A stretch of 48,601 nt of DNA from Clostridia bacterium (GCA_017625615.1 JAGAKP010000011.1:1-48601); one strand, 5' to 3'; shown: positions 7,762 to 16,245, counted from the stretch's first letter. Notes: generated by a model not told the origin, from the letters alone. Made by a program: numbers and translations.

Positions 7762-8337
7762 TTATTTTTTCTGCCACTCGTCCCTCGTAAGGACGTAATA
7801 ACAGATATTTCTGTCTACGCCTTTTATGTTAAGGGGCGTATCGCTGACGTGATCGAGAGTAAAGCCGAGTCTGCTTGCCAGACGGATGGATGGACGGTTT
7901 TCGTCAATGATGCGAAGCACCACCTTATCGAGTCCGATACGGTCAAAGGCGACTGAAAGGATGGCGGTGACGGCTTCTGTCATATATCCCTTGCCCTGAT
8001 AAGCAGGATTGAGAACGTAGCCAACCTCGCCGAGGTTATTTTCATAATCGAAATCCGCAAAGCCGACGGTGCCGATAAAGGTACCGCACTCCTTAAGCCT
8101 TATACCCCAATCCGCATAGGTGCCCTTTTTGTACTGACGGTTGAGAAACTCAATATATCCGCTGGTTTCTTCTATATTAATATGGGGAGACCACAGCAAA
8201 TACCGTGTCACGGAGTTGAGAGAGGCGTAGGAATACATATCCTCAGCGTCGGAAACAGTTATCTTTCCGAGGGTAAGTCTTTGAGTTTCAATGGTCGGAA
8301 GGCTGCGAAAAACCCTTCTGAAGTTAGCGTCGTTCAT
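7762..8337 (-). CDS. GNAT family N-acetyltransferase (RimJ/RimL-like)
   Basis: A 191-residue acetyl-CoA-dependent N-acetyltransferase. The N-terminus (IETQRLTLGKITVSDAEDMY) and the acetyl-CoA binding loop YQGKGYMTEAV near residue 113 match the RimJ/RimL subgroup, followed by the usual RLASRLGF helix. Members acetylate ribosomal protein N-termini, amino acids or small amines; the substrate here cannot be told. It is a single gene on the minus strand with its own promoter at 8370-8398 and no shared function with its neighbours. Confidence 0.85.
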   Translation of the reverse strand: MNDANFRRVFRSLPTIETQRLTLGKITVSDAEDMYSYASLNSVTRYLLWSPHINIEETSGYIEFLNRQYKKGTYADWGIRLKECGTFIGTVGFADFDYENNLGEVGYVLNPAYQGKGYMTEAVTAILSVAFDRIGLDKVVLRIIDENRPSIRLASRLGFTLDHVSDTPLNIKGVDRNICYYVLTRDEWQKK

Positions 8338-8369
8338 AGCAAATACACCCGTTTGGTCATTTTGTAATA

Positions 8370-8398
8370 ATTATACTATTGTTTTTTGTGCATTTCAA
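8370..8398 (-). promoter_or_regulatory. Promoter of the GNAT gene
   Basis: On the minus strand TTGAAA (8398-8393), 17 bases, TATAAT (8375-8370). Confidence 0.7.
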
Positions 8399-8441
8399 TA
8401 TACAATCTATAAATATTTAATATTTTGATTGGAAATTAACC

Positions 8442-8470
8442 TTGACACTGACCACGCAATAGTGTATAAT
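8442..8470 (+). promoter_or_regulatory. Consensus promoter of the large lipoprotein gene
   Basis: TTGACA (8442-8447), a 17-base spacer and TATAAT (8465-8470): a full consensus match, suggesting high expression. Confidence 0.9.
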
Positions 8471-8501
8471 TCATATGATTAGGATACATGGAGGTACCAT
8501 A

Positions 8502-10892
8502 ATGAAAAATCGCGTTGCAGCAATATTGCTGGTCGTATTAATGCTCTTACCCGCTTTGGCTTCCTGCGACCCTGAAGTCGTCGTTCCCGAAGTAGAGGTT
8601 ACCGTTTACACTCTTCACATGATCAAGGAAGAGTCTACCACGGACGAAGCTATCAAGCAGGTTGAGTACGCCCTTAACCGTATTCTGTTCTACAGACTCG
8701 GAAGCTGTCTTGAAATACACGCTTATACAGAGGACGAGTATTACGCTGCCATAGAGGCTAAATATGCCGAAATGGAAGAATACGAAATTAAAAAAGAAGA
8801 AGAAAAGAAAAACAACAAGGATAAGGACAAGAACAAGAAGGACGAGGAATCCGAAGAGGTTTCCGTTGACGTGTTCACGGGAGACGATTATCTCGAAATG
8901 CTTGAAAAAGGCGAAGAATACGTAAGAGAAGAGCCCAGATTCGATATCTTCCTTATCAATGATTACGATAAGTACTATGAATATGCATCCGAAGGAAAGC
9001 TTGCGGCGATCAACGATCCCCTTTCCAGCGAATGTAAGATTCTTAAGGACTACATACACCCCACCATTCTTTCTGCCGCTCAGGTAGAAAAGAAGACCTA
9101 CGGTATACCTCTCAACACCATCATTGGCGAATATTCCTACATGGTATTCGACAAGGAGCTGTTGGACGAGCATCAAATCGACTATCAGACGATGCAAAGC
9201 ATGGATGACCTCCAGAGCTATCTTGCACTAATCGCGGAGAATCACGAAGACGTAGTTCCTCTTGCAAACAGTGCAGATCCCACTTCCGTGGACTTTATCT
9301 TCAGCTCTCTCTCCCCTGCTTACGTAAAGAACAAGTACGTTTACTCCTCTTACGAAAGCGAAGAGCTTGCTTCCTATTATTCCGTTATTCAGAAGTTCAA
9401 CTCTCTCGGCTATCTCCGTGAGGCAGGCGAGGATGACAGAGTTGCAGTTCAGTTTGTTTCCGGTAACGAAGAAACTATCGCAAACATGGAAAAGGAAACC
9501 GGCAGAGAATACGTTTATACCGTATACAGCAACCCCGTTGCCACCAACGAAAACTGCATTAACGGTATATTCGCATTCAGCAGCTACTGTAAGGCAAACG
9601 AGCTTGTAGCAGCTATGGAGCTGGTTACCGCTATATACACCAACGAAGAGCTTGCAAATATTTTTGCATACGGTATCGAAGAAGAGCATTATCTGCTTAA
9701 CGATGACGGTCAGGTAGAGCGCAGAAACGACGATTACGTTATCGCTCCCCAGTACGCAGGCAACCGCTTCATCACCTACACTCTTGCAGGCGAAGACGCT
9801 GACAAGTGGGAAAAGGCAAAGAAGCAGAACCAGAACGCCGAGGTTGCAGTTGATATCGGCTTCAAGCTTGAGCCTACCGAATTCACCTGGAAATATAAGG
9901 ACGAAAACGACGAGGAGCAGGAAATTGTCGTTGCTTCTCCCGATTATCTCGCTATAATCAACGGTATCACTTCCAAGTACTACCCCGCTATCACCGGCGG
10001 TACCGCACTTGAGCTTGATCTTGAGCAGCTTTACGCTGACGCAGAGCTTGGCATAGAGGATACTCTCCGCGAAAGCCTTGAAAAGACTTACGCTACCAGA
10101 CTTCAGAACAACTATTCCAACACCGTTACCGCAAACTACGGTCTTGAAACTACTCAGGGCAAGAAGATCTACGACGATGCAGCCGCAAGCGTTAAGCAGT
10201 CCCTTTACACTTCCGTTGAAGCTGAGCTTCGCGTTAAGTATATTACACAGATAACCGAAGAGCTTACTCCCCTCTACGATGACGAAGAAAAGCTTAAGAA
10301 GGCTGTTGAAGAGCGTGTAAACGAGCTTCTTACCGAAGACTTCGTAAACGAAGCTGTCGACAGACAGTACGGCGAACAGATAGACGAGCTTATTATGTCT
10401 CAGTACAACCGTGACGTTCAGACAAAGGTTGACGCGGCACTTAAGACTTACATCCAGACGGCTCTCTACCTTGACGCTTATGCAGCCGCTATCGTTTCCG
10501 ACGAGTTCAACGCTGAGCTTGAAGAAGCTCTTAATTCCGACCTCAGCGTAACCATCAATGCATCCGTAAATTCTCTTATCACCACTATGATGACCGATTA
10601 CTTCAAGACTATCATTGATGAGTGCAACGCAGAGCTTGAGACCGCTATTGACGATTTCGTTAAGGAAGTAGTTGAAATGTCCGCAGAAATGGACGACGAA
10701 GACGCTATGACCGAAGACGAGGTTCTCTTCGAGCTTGGCTTGGTTGAAAAGGAAACCGAAACCAACGAGGACGGCGAAGTTACAAGCGAGACCTACGTTC
10801 CCGTTGAAATGACCGCTTACGAGTACGTTATCAGCGTTATCACTGATCAGTACTACTCAGTATTCGGCGATCCCGCAGCTGCAGCAGGTTGA
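8502..10892 (+). CDS. Large solute-binding-type lipoprotein with acidic helical C-terminus
   Basis: A 796-residue secreted lipoprotein. The signal peptide ends in the lipobox LASC with Cys22. Residues about 95-119 form a Lys/Glu/Asp low-complexity segment. The stretches DIFLINDYDKYYEYASEGKL, YGIPLNTIIGEYSYMVFDKE and, further on, ANIFAYGIEEEHY resemble extracellular sugar-binding proteins of ABC importers (DUF3502-type). From about residue 500 the protein becomes acidic and mostly helical, rich in E/D/A/L, a region not expected in a normal binding protein. GGAGG at 8490-8494 selects ATG 8502 over an earlier in-frame ATG. No permease or ATPase gene is nearby. It has a consensus promoter and its own terminator. 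A binding-protein role is inference. Confidence 0.65.
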   Translation: MKNRVAAILLVVLMLLPALASCDPEVVVPEVEVTVYTLHMIKEESTTDEAIKQVEYALNRILFYRLGSCLEIHAYTEDEYYAAIEAKYAEMEEYEIKKEEEKKNNKDKDKNKKDEESEEVSVDVFTGDDYLEMLEKGEEYVREEPRFDIFLINDYDKYYEYASEGKLAAINDPLSSECKILKDYIHPTILSAAQVEKKTYGIPLNTIIGEYSYMVFDKELLDEHQIDYQTMQSMDDLQSYLALIAENHEDVVPLANSADPTSVDFIFSSLSPAYVKNKYVYSSYESEELASYYSVIQKFNSLGYLREAGEDDRVAVQFVSGNEETIANMEKETGREYVYTVYSNPVATNENCINGIFAFSSYCKANELVAAMELVTAIYTNEELANIFAYGIEEEHYLLNDDGQVERRNDDYVIAPQYAGNRFITYTLAGEDADKWEKAKKQNQNAEVAVDIGFKLEPTEFTWKYKDENDEEQEIVVASPDYLAIINGITSKYYPAITGGTALELDLEQLYADAELGIEDTLRESLEKTYATRLQNNYSNTVTANYGLETTQGKKIYDDAAASVKQSLYTSVEAELRVKYITQITEELTPLYDDEEKLKKAVEERVNELLTEDFVNEAVDRQYGEQIDELIMSQYNRDVQTKVDAALKTYIQTALYLDAYAAAIVSDEFNAELEEALNSDLSVTINASVNSLITTMMTDYFKTIIDECNAELETAIDDFVKEVVEMSAEMDDEDAMTEDEVLFELGLVEKETETNEDGEVTSETYVPVEMTAYEYVISVITDQYYSVFGDPAAAAG

Positions 10893-10914
10893 TAGAATAA
10901 AATAAAGCAATATA

Positions 10915-10941
10915 AAAAGTGCACCGAAAGGGTGCACTTTT
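10915..10941 (+). terminator. Intrinsic terminator of the large lipoprotein gene
   Basis: AAAAGTGCACC (10915-10925) pairs with GGTGCACTTTT (10931-10941), followed by further T bases. Repeat copy B follows directly. Confidence 0.88.
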
Positions 10942-10944
10942 TTG

Positions 10945-10987
10945 TTATCGGGGGTCCCCGAGAAGCCATAAGGCTTCTTGGGGTGAT
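10945..10987. repeat. Dispersed palindromic repeat, copy B
   Basis: TTATCGGGGG then the stem CCCCGAGAAGCC (10956-10967), loop ATAA, GGCTTCTTGGGG (10972-10983) and TGAT. It directly follows a terminator hairpin and lies between convergent genes, as copy A does. Confidence 0.85.
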
Positions 10988-11029
10988 TGTTATAAAAAAC
11001 GCTGAAGCGTGAACGGTATTTTAGCGATA

Positions 11030-11935
11030 TTAAGCTTTGGTTATAGGAAGCCAAAGCTCGATATATCTTGATTTGCTGAGCTCCTTGTTTCCGTATTCAT
11101 AATACCAATGGGCAACTGAAATTTCGGGCGCGTTTGCAAGCTGATAGCCGGAGGAAGGAAGCCATTCGGTAATGATCTTCTTCCTTAAATCATTTTGCAA
11201 AAGAGTGGGATATTGAGCTCTCGCTGTTTCACACACAACGTAAAGTCCTTTGGGAACTGTCAGGGTTTCAAAGCGCTTGGCATCCTCTTCTCCTAATGCT
11301 AAAACTAAATTCTCGGTATGCCATTTATCCAATTCAGAAGCAATATAAAAATCGTAGCCTTCTTCGTCAAAGTTGCACATGACATTATATTGCGTATCAC
11401 AATCTCTGGACAAGCCGTGAAGCATATATTGGTTCGCTCTTGTGGAAATATAAAAATCGTTTTCTTGCGCACGTTTATCTGAAGGTGTTCCCGTAAAACG
11501 TCTTTTATATCCGGTTAAAATCAGTTCGTCCTTTTCTTCAATTCTGTAATTCATAGTACTACCGCCTTCCAATGAAAATTTTAATACAAGGCGGGAAAAT
11601 GATTTTAATTTCTTGCCGTTTTGGCGCGCCTGCGACGGCAAAATACCGTGAAATCTTTGGAATGCTTTTGAAAAGCTGTCCGGACTTTCATAGCCATATT
11701 TCAGCGCAACGTCAATAACCTTAATATCCCTTGCGGCAAGCTCGGCGCCCGCTTGGGACAGTCTGCGATTTCTAACGTATTCGCCAACCGTGTAACCGAA
11801 AAGTATACTGAATACACGTTGAAAATGATAGCTTGATGAAAAGCTTTGTTCCGCCACCTTCTCATAATCTATATCGTCGGTCAAATTATCCTCGATATAA
11901 TCAATGGCGTTTTGCAATCCTATGATCCAATCCAT
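11030..11935 (-). CDS. AraC-family regulator with GyrI-like effector domain
   Basis: A 301-residue transcription factor. The first 105 residues are an AraC/XylS DNA-binding domain with two helix-turn-helix motifs (YEKVAEQSFSSSYHFQRVF and IDVALKYGYESPDSFSKAF). From about residue 128 there is a GyrI-like small-molecule binding domain ending YIELWLPI, the arrangement of SoxS/Rob-like regulators such as BltR-type and multidrug responders. GGAGGGG lies about seven bases before the ATG at 11935. No obvious target operon adjoins it. It converges on the lipoprotein gene, with repeat copy B between them. Confidence 0.88.
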   Translation of the reverse strand: MDWIIGLQNAIDYIEDNLTDDIDYEKVAEQSFSSSYHFQRVFSILFGYTVGEYVRNRRLSQAGAELAARDIKVIDVALKYGYESPDSFSKAFQRFHGILPSQARQNGKKLKSFSRLVLKFSLEGGSTMNYRIEEKDELILTGYKRRFTGTPSDKRAQENDFYISTRANQYMLHGLSRDCDTQYNVMCNFDEEGYDFYIASELDKWHTENLVLALGEEDAKRFETLTVPKGLYVVCETARAQYPTLLQNDLRKKIITEWLPSSGYQLANAPEISVAHWYYEYGNKELSKSRYIELWLPITKA

Positions 11936-11959
11936 CTTATCCCCTCCTTGTTTATTTGG

Positions 11960-11968
11960 ATTTTAGCA
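11960..11968 (-). promoter_or_regulatory. Possible extended -10 promoter of the AraC-type gene
   Basis: On the minus strand TGCTAAAAT (11968-11960) matches an extended -10 element. No good -35 box is seen. Confidence 0.4.
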
Positions 11969-12025
11969 TAACAGCAATAAAAAATCCCGATATTGAATGC
12001 GGTAGAGTATCGGTTTTAAAAACAC

Positions 12026-12052
12026 AGCCCAGCTTTTTAAAAAAGCTGGGCT
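12026..12052 (-). terminator. Intrinsic terminator of the tsaC-coaE-M18 operon
   Basis: AGCCCAGCTTTTT (12026-12038) pairs with AAAAAGCTGGGCT (12040-12052); on the minus strand it is followed by GTGTTTTTAAA. It lies nine bases after the stop of the M18 gene. Confidence 0.8.
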
Positions 12053-12060
12053 TGAATATT

Positions 12061-13431
12061 TTACGAAGCGTAGAAGGCTTTATCGGCTTTATACATCATA
12101 TAGATATCGCCCTTGGAGGCAAGCTCACCGGTGGAATGCATTGAAAGTATGGGAACGCCGCAGTCCACAACGTCGATATTAAGAGCCGCAACCTCGGTGG
12201 CAACGGTGCCTGCACCGCCCTGATCTACCTTGCCGTACTCACCGCACTGCCAGATAACGCCTGCCGCATCAAATATACGGGCGATCTTTGCAACGAATTC
12301 CGCAGAAGCATCCGAACAGCCGCCCTTACCACGGGAGCCGGTATACTTAACGATAACGGGACCGTTATTGATATATGCGGAGTTTTTTGGATCGTATGCA
12401 GAGCCGTAGTTGGGATCGTATGCACCGCCAACGTCAGAGGACAGACAAGAGGAATTTGCACAGCAAGCGATGTAATCACTGCCGTCGGAAGCGCAAAGAT
12501 CCATAAGAAAGTGAGGCAGGAAGTCGGAACGCAATCCCGTTACGCCCTCGGAGCCTATTTCCTCCTTATCGGCGAAAGCGGCGATACAGGTATGCTCCGG
12601 CACGTCAAGATCAAAAAGTGCGGTATAAGCGGGATAAGCGCATATACGGTCGTCGTGTCCGTAAGCCATTATCATGCTTCTGTCCATACCGACCTCGCGG
12701 GAGCGGGTTGCGGGAACAGCAGTAAGCTCGGCAGTGATAAGGTCACGCTCGGTAATGCCGTATTTTTCGTTTAGAATGGAAAGGAAGTTAAGCTTTGCGC
12801 CGTCCTCCTCATCGTAAGGAGCTGAAGCGGCAACAAGGTTAAGTCCCTCACCCGTAATACCTTCGGCAAGAGTTTTTGCGTACTGATCCTTTGCGATATG
12901 AGGCATAAGGTCGGTTATGTAGAACACGGGCTCGCTTTCGTCCTCACCGATGCAGATATTGACCTCGGTACCGTCGGCACGGCAAACTACGCCGTGGAGA
13001 GAAAGAGGAATTGCAGTCCACTGATATTTCTTGATACCGCCGTAATAGTGAGTCTTAAGCAGTGCAAGGTTGCCCTCCTCGTAAAGAGGCTTTTGCTTAA
13101 GGTCGAGACGGGGACAATCGGTATGAGCGATTATCATACGGACACCGCTTTCCATCTTTTCCTTGCCTATGACTGCAAGGTATATGCCTTTTTTGCGGTT
13201 TACATAATAAATCTTATCGCCGGGAGCGTACTGCTTGTTACGGTCGTAAGGCACGAATCCCTGCTGCTCTGCCTGAGCGACGGCATAGCTGACAGCCTCA
13301 CGCTCGGTCTTGGCGGAATCTATAAAGTCGCGGTAGCCGCGGCAATATTCGTCTGCATTTTTCTTAACGTCCTCGTTGAGATACACGTTAAGAGGCTTAT
13401 ATAAAAGCTTTTCCGAAAGTTTTTTGTCCAT
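12061..13431 (-). CDS. M18 family zinc aminopeptidase (paralogue 1)
   Basis: A 456-residue cytoplasmic metalloaminopeptidase that removes N-terminal residues, often acidic or neutral, from peptides; M18 enzymes form dodecameric tetrahedral shells. Metal-ligand motifs appear in order: AHTDCPRLDLK (His), YGHDDRICAYPA (Asp), FADKEEIGSEG (catalytic and ligand Glu), SSDVGGAYDPN (Asp) and SMHSTGELAS (His). Length matches the family. It is the last gene of an operon with tsaC/sua5 and coaE: 25 bases after coaE, GTGAGGT before ATG 13431, and a terminator right after the stop. A second M18 gene of a different subtype lies 1.4 kb away. Confidence 0.92.
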   Translation of the reverse strand: MDKKLSEKLLYKPLNVYLNEDVKKNADEYCRGYRDFIDSAKTEREAVSYAVAQAEQQGFVPYDRNKQYAPGDKIYYVNRKKGIYLAVIGKEKMESGVRMIIAHTDCPRLDLKQKPLYEEGNLALLKTHYYGGIKKYQWTAIPLSLHGVVCRADGTEVNICIGEDESEPVFYITDLMPHIAKDQYAKTLAEGITGEGLNLVAASAPYDEEDGAKLNFLSILNEKYGITERDLITAELTAVPATRSREVGMDRSMIMAYGHDDRICAYPAYTALFDLDVPEHTCIAAFADKEEIGSEGVTGLRSDFLPHFLMDLCASDGSDYIACCANSSCLSSDVGGAYDPNYGSAYDPKNSAYINNGPVIVKYTGSRGKGGCSDASAEFVAKIARIFDAAGVIWQCGEYGKVDQGGAGTVATEVAALNIDVVDCGVPILSMHSTGELASKGDIYMMYKADKAFYAS

Positions 13432-13456
13432 TTTTATTACCTCACATATTTAAAAT

Positions 13457-14041
13457 TCAAGCGTTTCCGTATTTGCCGATACACTGCAGAAACAGCTCGA
13501 TCTTTGTTTTTAATTCTTCTACGGTGTCGCCGTTTTCGATAACGTATTCGCAGTTCTGAATAAGAAATTTATCGGTATACTGCTTTTTTACGCGGGCTTT
13601 GAAGTCCGCTTCCGTATATCTGCCCGACATACGCTGAAGCAAAACCTCCATAGGCGCGGTAAGAGCAAGCTTTATATCGCATTCTTTATCAAATCCGCTC
13701 TCAAAAAGCAGAGGCGCGGCTACGACGCAATCGCCTTGACAGCTCTTTACCCAGTTGCGGATGTAATCTATAATATGTCTGTGGGTGATGGCGTTGAGCG
13801 CGCGGGTCTTTTCCTCGGACGCAAAGCATTTTGCGGCGAGGGCGGCACGGTCAAGAGTGCCGTCGGGAAAAAGGATATCCTTTCCGAAGGCAACGCAAAG
13901 CTCGGCAAGGCAAGGCTTGCCCGGAGCGCAGACGAGACGGGAGACGTCATCACAATCTATTACGTTAAGCCCGAAGGAGGAAAATATTTTGAGTGCTTCG
14001 GATTTTCCCGCACCCATTCTACCGCATAGTCCTATTACCAT
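13457..14041 (-). CDS. coaE: Dephospho-CoA kinase
   Basis: A 194-residue P-loop kinase for the last step of coenzyme A synthesis, phosphorylating the 3'-OH of dephospho-CoA. The P-loop GRMGAGKS is at residues 7-14, the DCDD substrate motif near residue 29, and the APLLFESG motif typical of CoaE near residue 108. The ATG at 14041 overlaps the end of the upstream tsaC gene by seven bases. The ribosome site GGTGATC lies within that gene, so translation is coupled. Confidence 0.94.
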   Translation of the reverse strand: MVIGLCGRMGAGKSEALKIFSSFGLNVIDCDDVSRLVCAPGKPCLAELCVAFGKDILFPDGTLDRAALAAKCFASEEKTRALNAITHRHIIDYIRNWVKSCQGDCVVAAPLLFESGFDKECDIKLALTAPMEVLLQRMSGRYTEADFKARVKKQYTDKFLIQNCEYVIENGDTVEELKTKIELFLQCIGKYGNA

Positions 14042-14673
14042 ATACCGATCACCTCATTAATCATTTCTTCGGTGACTGCGCCTTTACGCAATATCACCGG
14101 CTTATTTTCAACAAGAGATATAATAGTCGAAGGAACGCCGACAGAAGTAACGCCCGAATCTATAACCGCATCCACTCTGTCGCCAAGAGATTGGATCGCC
14201 GCTTTGGCTTCGGCAGGGCTGACCTCGCCTGAAATATTGGCGCTTGTGGCGGCGATGGGAAATCCGCACCTCTTTGCAAGTGCCAAAAAAACGTTGTTTG
14301 AGGGGAAACGAAGTCCGACGGTATCCATTCCCGAGGTCACGTTATCGCCGATACAAGATCTCTTTTTGACGATGACCGTAAGGGGTCCCGGCGTGAACGC
14401 CTTTAAAAGGGCACGCGCGGTATCGTCAAGATAGCCGATCTCCTCTGCCTGCTCCACTGAAAAAAGATGGCAAAGCAATGCTTTTTCGCGGGGGCGGCAT
14501 TTGGCGGTATACAAACGCTCGATAGCGGCGGAATCAAATACGTTTGCCCCTACCCCGTAAACCGTTTCGGTAGGAAAGACGGCAATTCCGCCTTTGGACA
14601 AAACGTCTGCACAGTCGGAAATATACTGCATATTGGGTTGTGCTTCTGTCATAGGAAAGTATTTTGCTTTCAA
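14035..14673 (-). CDS. tsaC: L-threonylcarbamoyladenylate synthase (Sua5/YrdC/YwlC family)
   Basis: Makes threonylcarbamoyl-AMP from threonine, bicarbonate and ATP, the first step of t6A modification of tRNA at position 37. The YrdC fold motifs are clear: GGIAVFPTETVYGVG, AKCRPREKAL (KxRxx.. nucleotide motif), TPGPLTVIVK, VGLRFPSN and the SANISGE motif. The open frame extends to 14700, but residues from the TTG at 14673 (MKAKYFPMTE) look like a normal YwlC start, and GGTGAT lies five bases upstream; ATG at 14652 is the other choice. At about 212 residues it lacks the extra Sua5 C-terminal domain. First gene of an operon with coaE and the M18 peptidase. Confidence 0.92.
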   Translation of the reverse strand: MKAKYFPMTEAQPNMQYISDCADVLSKGGIAVFPTETVYGVGANVFDSAAIERLYTAKCRPREKALLCHLFSVEQAEEIGYLDDTARALLKAFTPGPLTVIVKKRSCIGDNVTSGMDTVGLRFPSNNVFLALAKRCGFPIAATSANISGEVSPAEAKAAIQSLGDRVDAVIDSGVTSVGVPSTIISLVENKPVILRKGAVTEEMINEVIGIW

Positions 14674-14750
14674 ACAAATCACCAAAGAACATATTACCAC
14701 AAAAATATCATTTTTTCCATAGTATTTTTAATTTTTCTGTGTAATTATTA

Positions 14751-14790
14751 TCACCCCGCGAAGCCTCACGGCTTCGTGGGGACCCCGACA
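14751..14790. repeat. Dispersed palindromic repeat, copy C
   Basis: TCA, then CCCCGCGAAGCC (14754-14765), loop TCAC, GGCTTCGTGGGG (14770-14781), then ACCCCGACA. The stem includes one G-T pair. On the minus strand it follows the terminator at 14793-14821 directly, and lies upstream of tsaC. Confidence 0.85.
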
Positions 14791-14792
14791 AC

Positions 14793-14821
14793 AAAAAGCA
14801 GACGAAAAACGCCTGCTTTTG
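14793..14821 (-). terminator. Intrinsic terminator of the second M18 gene
   Basis: AAAAGCAG/CTGCTTTT arms with an internal CG pair and a short loop; on the minus strand it ends in a T-run before repeat copy C. Confidence 0.8.
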
Positions 14822-14829
14822 TAAAGAAA

Positions 14830-16137
14830 TTAATTGATTTTATACTCTCCGTCGGAAATGCGGGTGACGGACGCGGAATAAAACGCAGTGAGGGCGTTTA
14901 TAAGATGGGTGATATCGTCGCTTCCCGCCGTTTCAAAGGAGGAGTGCATTGCGAGCTGTGCCAAGCCGATATCTATGGTATTAACGGAAACGTGGGTGTT
15001 GGAGATGTTGCCCAAGGTAGATCCGCCTGCCATATCGGCGCGGTTGGTATAACGCTGTACGGGAACGCCTGCATCCTCGCAGATACGGGTAAACACAGCG
15101 TCGGAAACGGAATCGGTGGTATATTTCTGGTTGGCGTTGTACTTTATAACCACACCGCCGTTCATAAACACCTTTGACGTAGGATCGGAATATTCGGGAT
15201 GATTGGGATATACGGCGTGAGCGTTATCTGCCGAAACGAGGAAGCTGTTGGCAATAAGAGCCGCCTGCTTGCCGGCAGAAATATCGAAGGAAACGCAAAT
15301 ACGGGTAAGGATATCGTTGAGGAAGGTGGAGTCCGCGCCCTGCTTGGTGGTGCTACCCACCTCTTCGTTATCCAGAACGGCAAGCACGGGAACAGCTCTT
15401 GCCTCCTCCGAAGCGAGGAAGCCCTGCAGAGAGCCGTATACACATTCAAGGTCATCCAGTCTGGGACAAGAGATAAACTCTCCGTTTGCGCCCCACTGAA
15501 CGCCGTCTGCGGGGTTTACGAGAAAAAGATCGGTGCTGATAATGCTTTCAACCGAAACACCAAGATCCTCCGCAACCTTTCCGCGAATAGTCCTTCCTGC
15601 GCTGCCTGCCCACAAAGGAACGGTATCTACGTTTGCCTTGTACTCAAAGCCAGTATTTGCGGCACGGTTCATATGTATTGCCACGTTGGGAATGAGCAAA
15701 AGGGGCTCCTCCGAGGAATAGAGTACGGAGCGGATGGTGCTTCCGTCCTTTACCATAACCTTGCCCGCAACGGAAAGGGGTCTGTCAAGCCAGGTGGCGC
15801 AAAGCATACCGCCGTAACGCTCGGTATTGATACGAATGTAATTGGGCGTGCTCATCTCTGCCTGCTCCTTTATCTTGAAGGAGGGTGAATCACTGTGAGA
15901 CGCCACCATCATAAAGGAATCAAATCCGTTTTCGGGAATACGGAAGGCGATGATGGAGGAGAGGTTGCGGGTAACGAAATATTCGCCGCCTGCGCGGAGT
16001 GTCCATTCCTCACACTCGGACAATTCGGTATAACCGTTTTCCATAAGAGTGTTTTTTACCTCTGCCACTGCATGGAAGGGTCCCGTGCTCTTTTTTATAA
16101 ATTTAAAAAGTGAGGATATAGTATATTTATCTGCCAT
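14830..16137 (-). CDS. M18 family zinc aminopeptidase (paralogue 2)
   Basis: A 435-residue metalloaminopeptidase of the other M18 subtype (ApeB/DNPEP-like N-terminus FIKKSTGPFHAVAEVK). Metal and catalytic motifs in order: ASHSDSPSFKIK, CPRLDDLECVYG, AVLDNEEVGSTT, SADNAHAVYPNHPEYS and LAMHSSFETAG. All expected ligands are present. GGAGC precedes ATG 16137. The gap to the upstream lipoprotein gene is filled by repeat copy D and a hairpin, leaving no visible room for a promoter, so expression may depend on read-through. It is followed by its own terminator. Confidence 0.93.
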   Translation of the reverse strand: MADKYTISSLFKFIKKSTGPFHAVAEVKNTLMENGYTELSECEEWTLRAGGEYFVTRNLSSIIAFRIPENGFDSFMMVASHSDSPSFKIKEQAEMSTPNYIRINTERYGGMLCATWLDRPLSVAGKVMVKDGSTIRSVLYSSEEPLLLIPNVAIHMNRAANTGFEYKANVDTVPLWAGSAGRTIRGKVAEDLGVSVESIISTDLFLVNPADGVQWGANGEFISCPRLDDLECVYGSLQGFLASEEARAVPVLAVLDNEEVGSTTKQGADSTFLNDILTRICVSFDISAGKQAALIANSFLVSADNAHAVYPNHPEYSDPTSKVFMNGGVVIKYNANQKYTTDSVSDAVFTRICEDAGVPVQRYTNRADMAGGSTLGNISNTHVSVNTIDIGLAQLAMHSSFETAGSDDITHLINALTAFYSASVTRISDGEYKIN

Positions 16138-16159
16138 GGTTTGCTCCTTTTTCTAAAAC

Positions 16160-16185
16160 AAAGTGCGTGCCGAAGCGCGCACTTT
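16160..16185 (-). terminator. Hairpin between the lipoprotein gene and the second M18 gene
   Basis: AAAGTGCGTGC (16160-16170) pairs with GCGCGCACTTT (16175-16185) around CGAA. On the minus strand it is followed by TTTGTTTTAG and then, 13 bases later, by the M18 ribosome site. Confidence 0.65.
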
Positions 16186-16190
16186 GGTTC

Positions 16191-16232
16191 TTATCGGGGT
16201 CCCCACGAAGCCGTAAGGCTTCGCGGGGTGAT
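16191..16232. repeat. Dispersed palindromic repeat, copy D
   Basis: TTATCGGGGT, then CCCCACGAAGCC (16201-16212), loop GTAA, GGCTTCGCGGGG (16217-16228), TGAT. It lies beside the hairpin at 16160-16185 in the same relative orientation as the other copies. Here, however, the gene that ends nearby (16246) is on the repeat side, so transcription meets the repeat before the hairpin. Confidence 0.85.
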
Positions 16233-16245
16233 TTAAGGTTAAGAT

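Noticed and set aside
399..15177. Open frames around the repeats (e.g. 399-608 minus, 10857-11054 minus, 14467-15177 plus) share a peptide like PKKPYGFSGTP
   Set aside because: The shared peptide is a translation of the dispersed DNA palindrome. The frames overlap real genes or terminators and have no consistent ribosome site.
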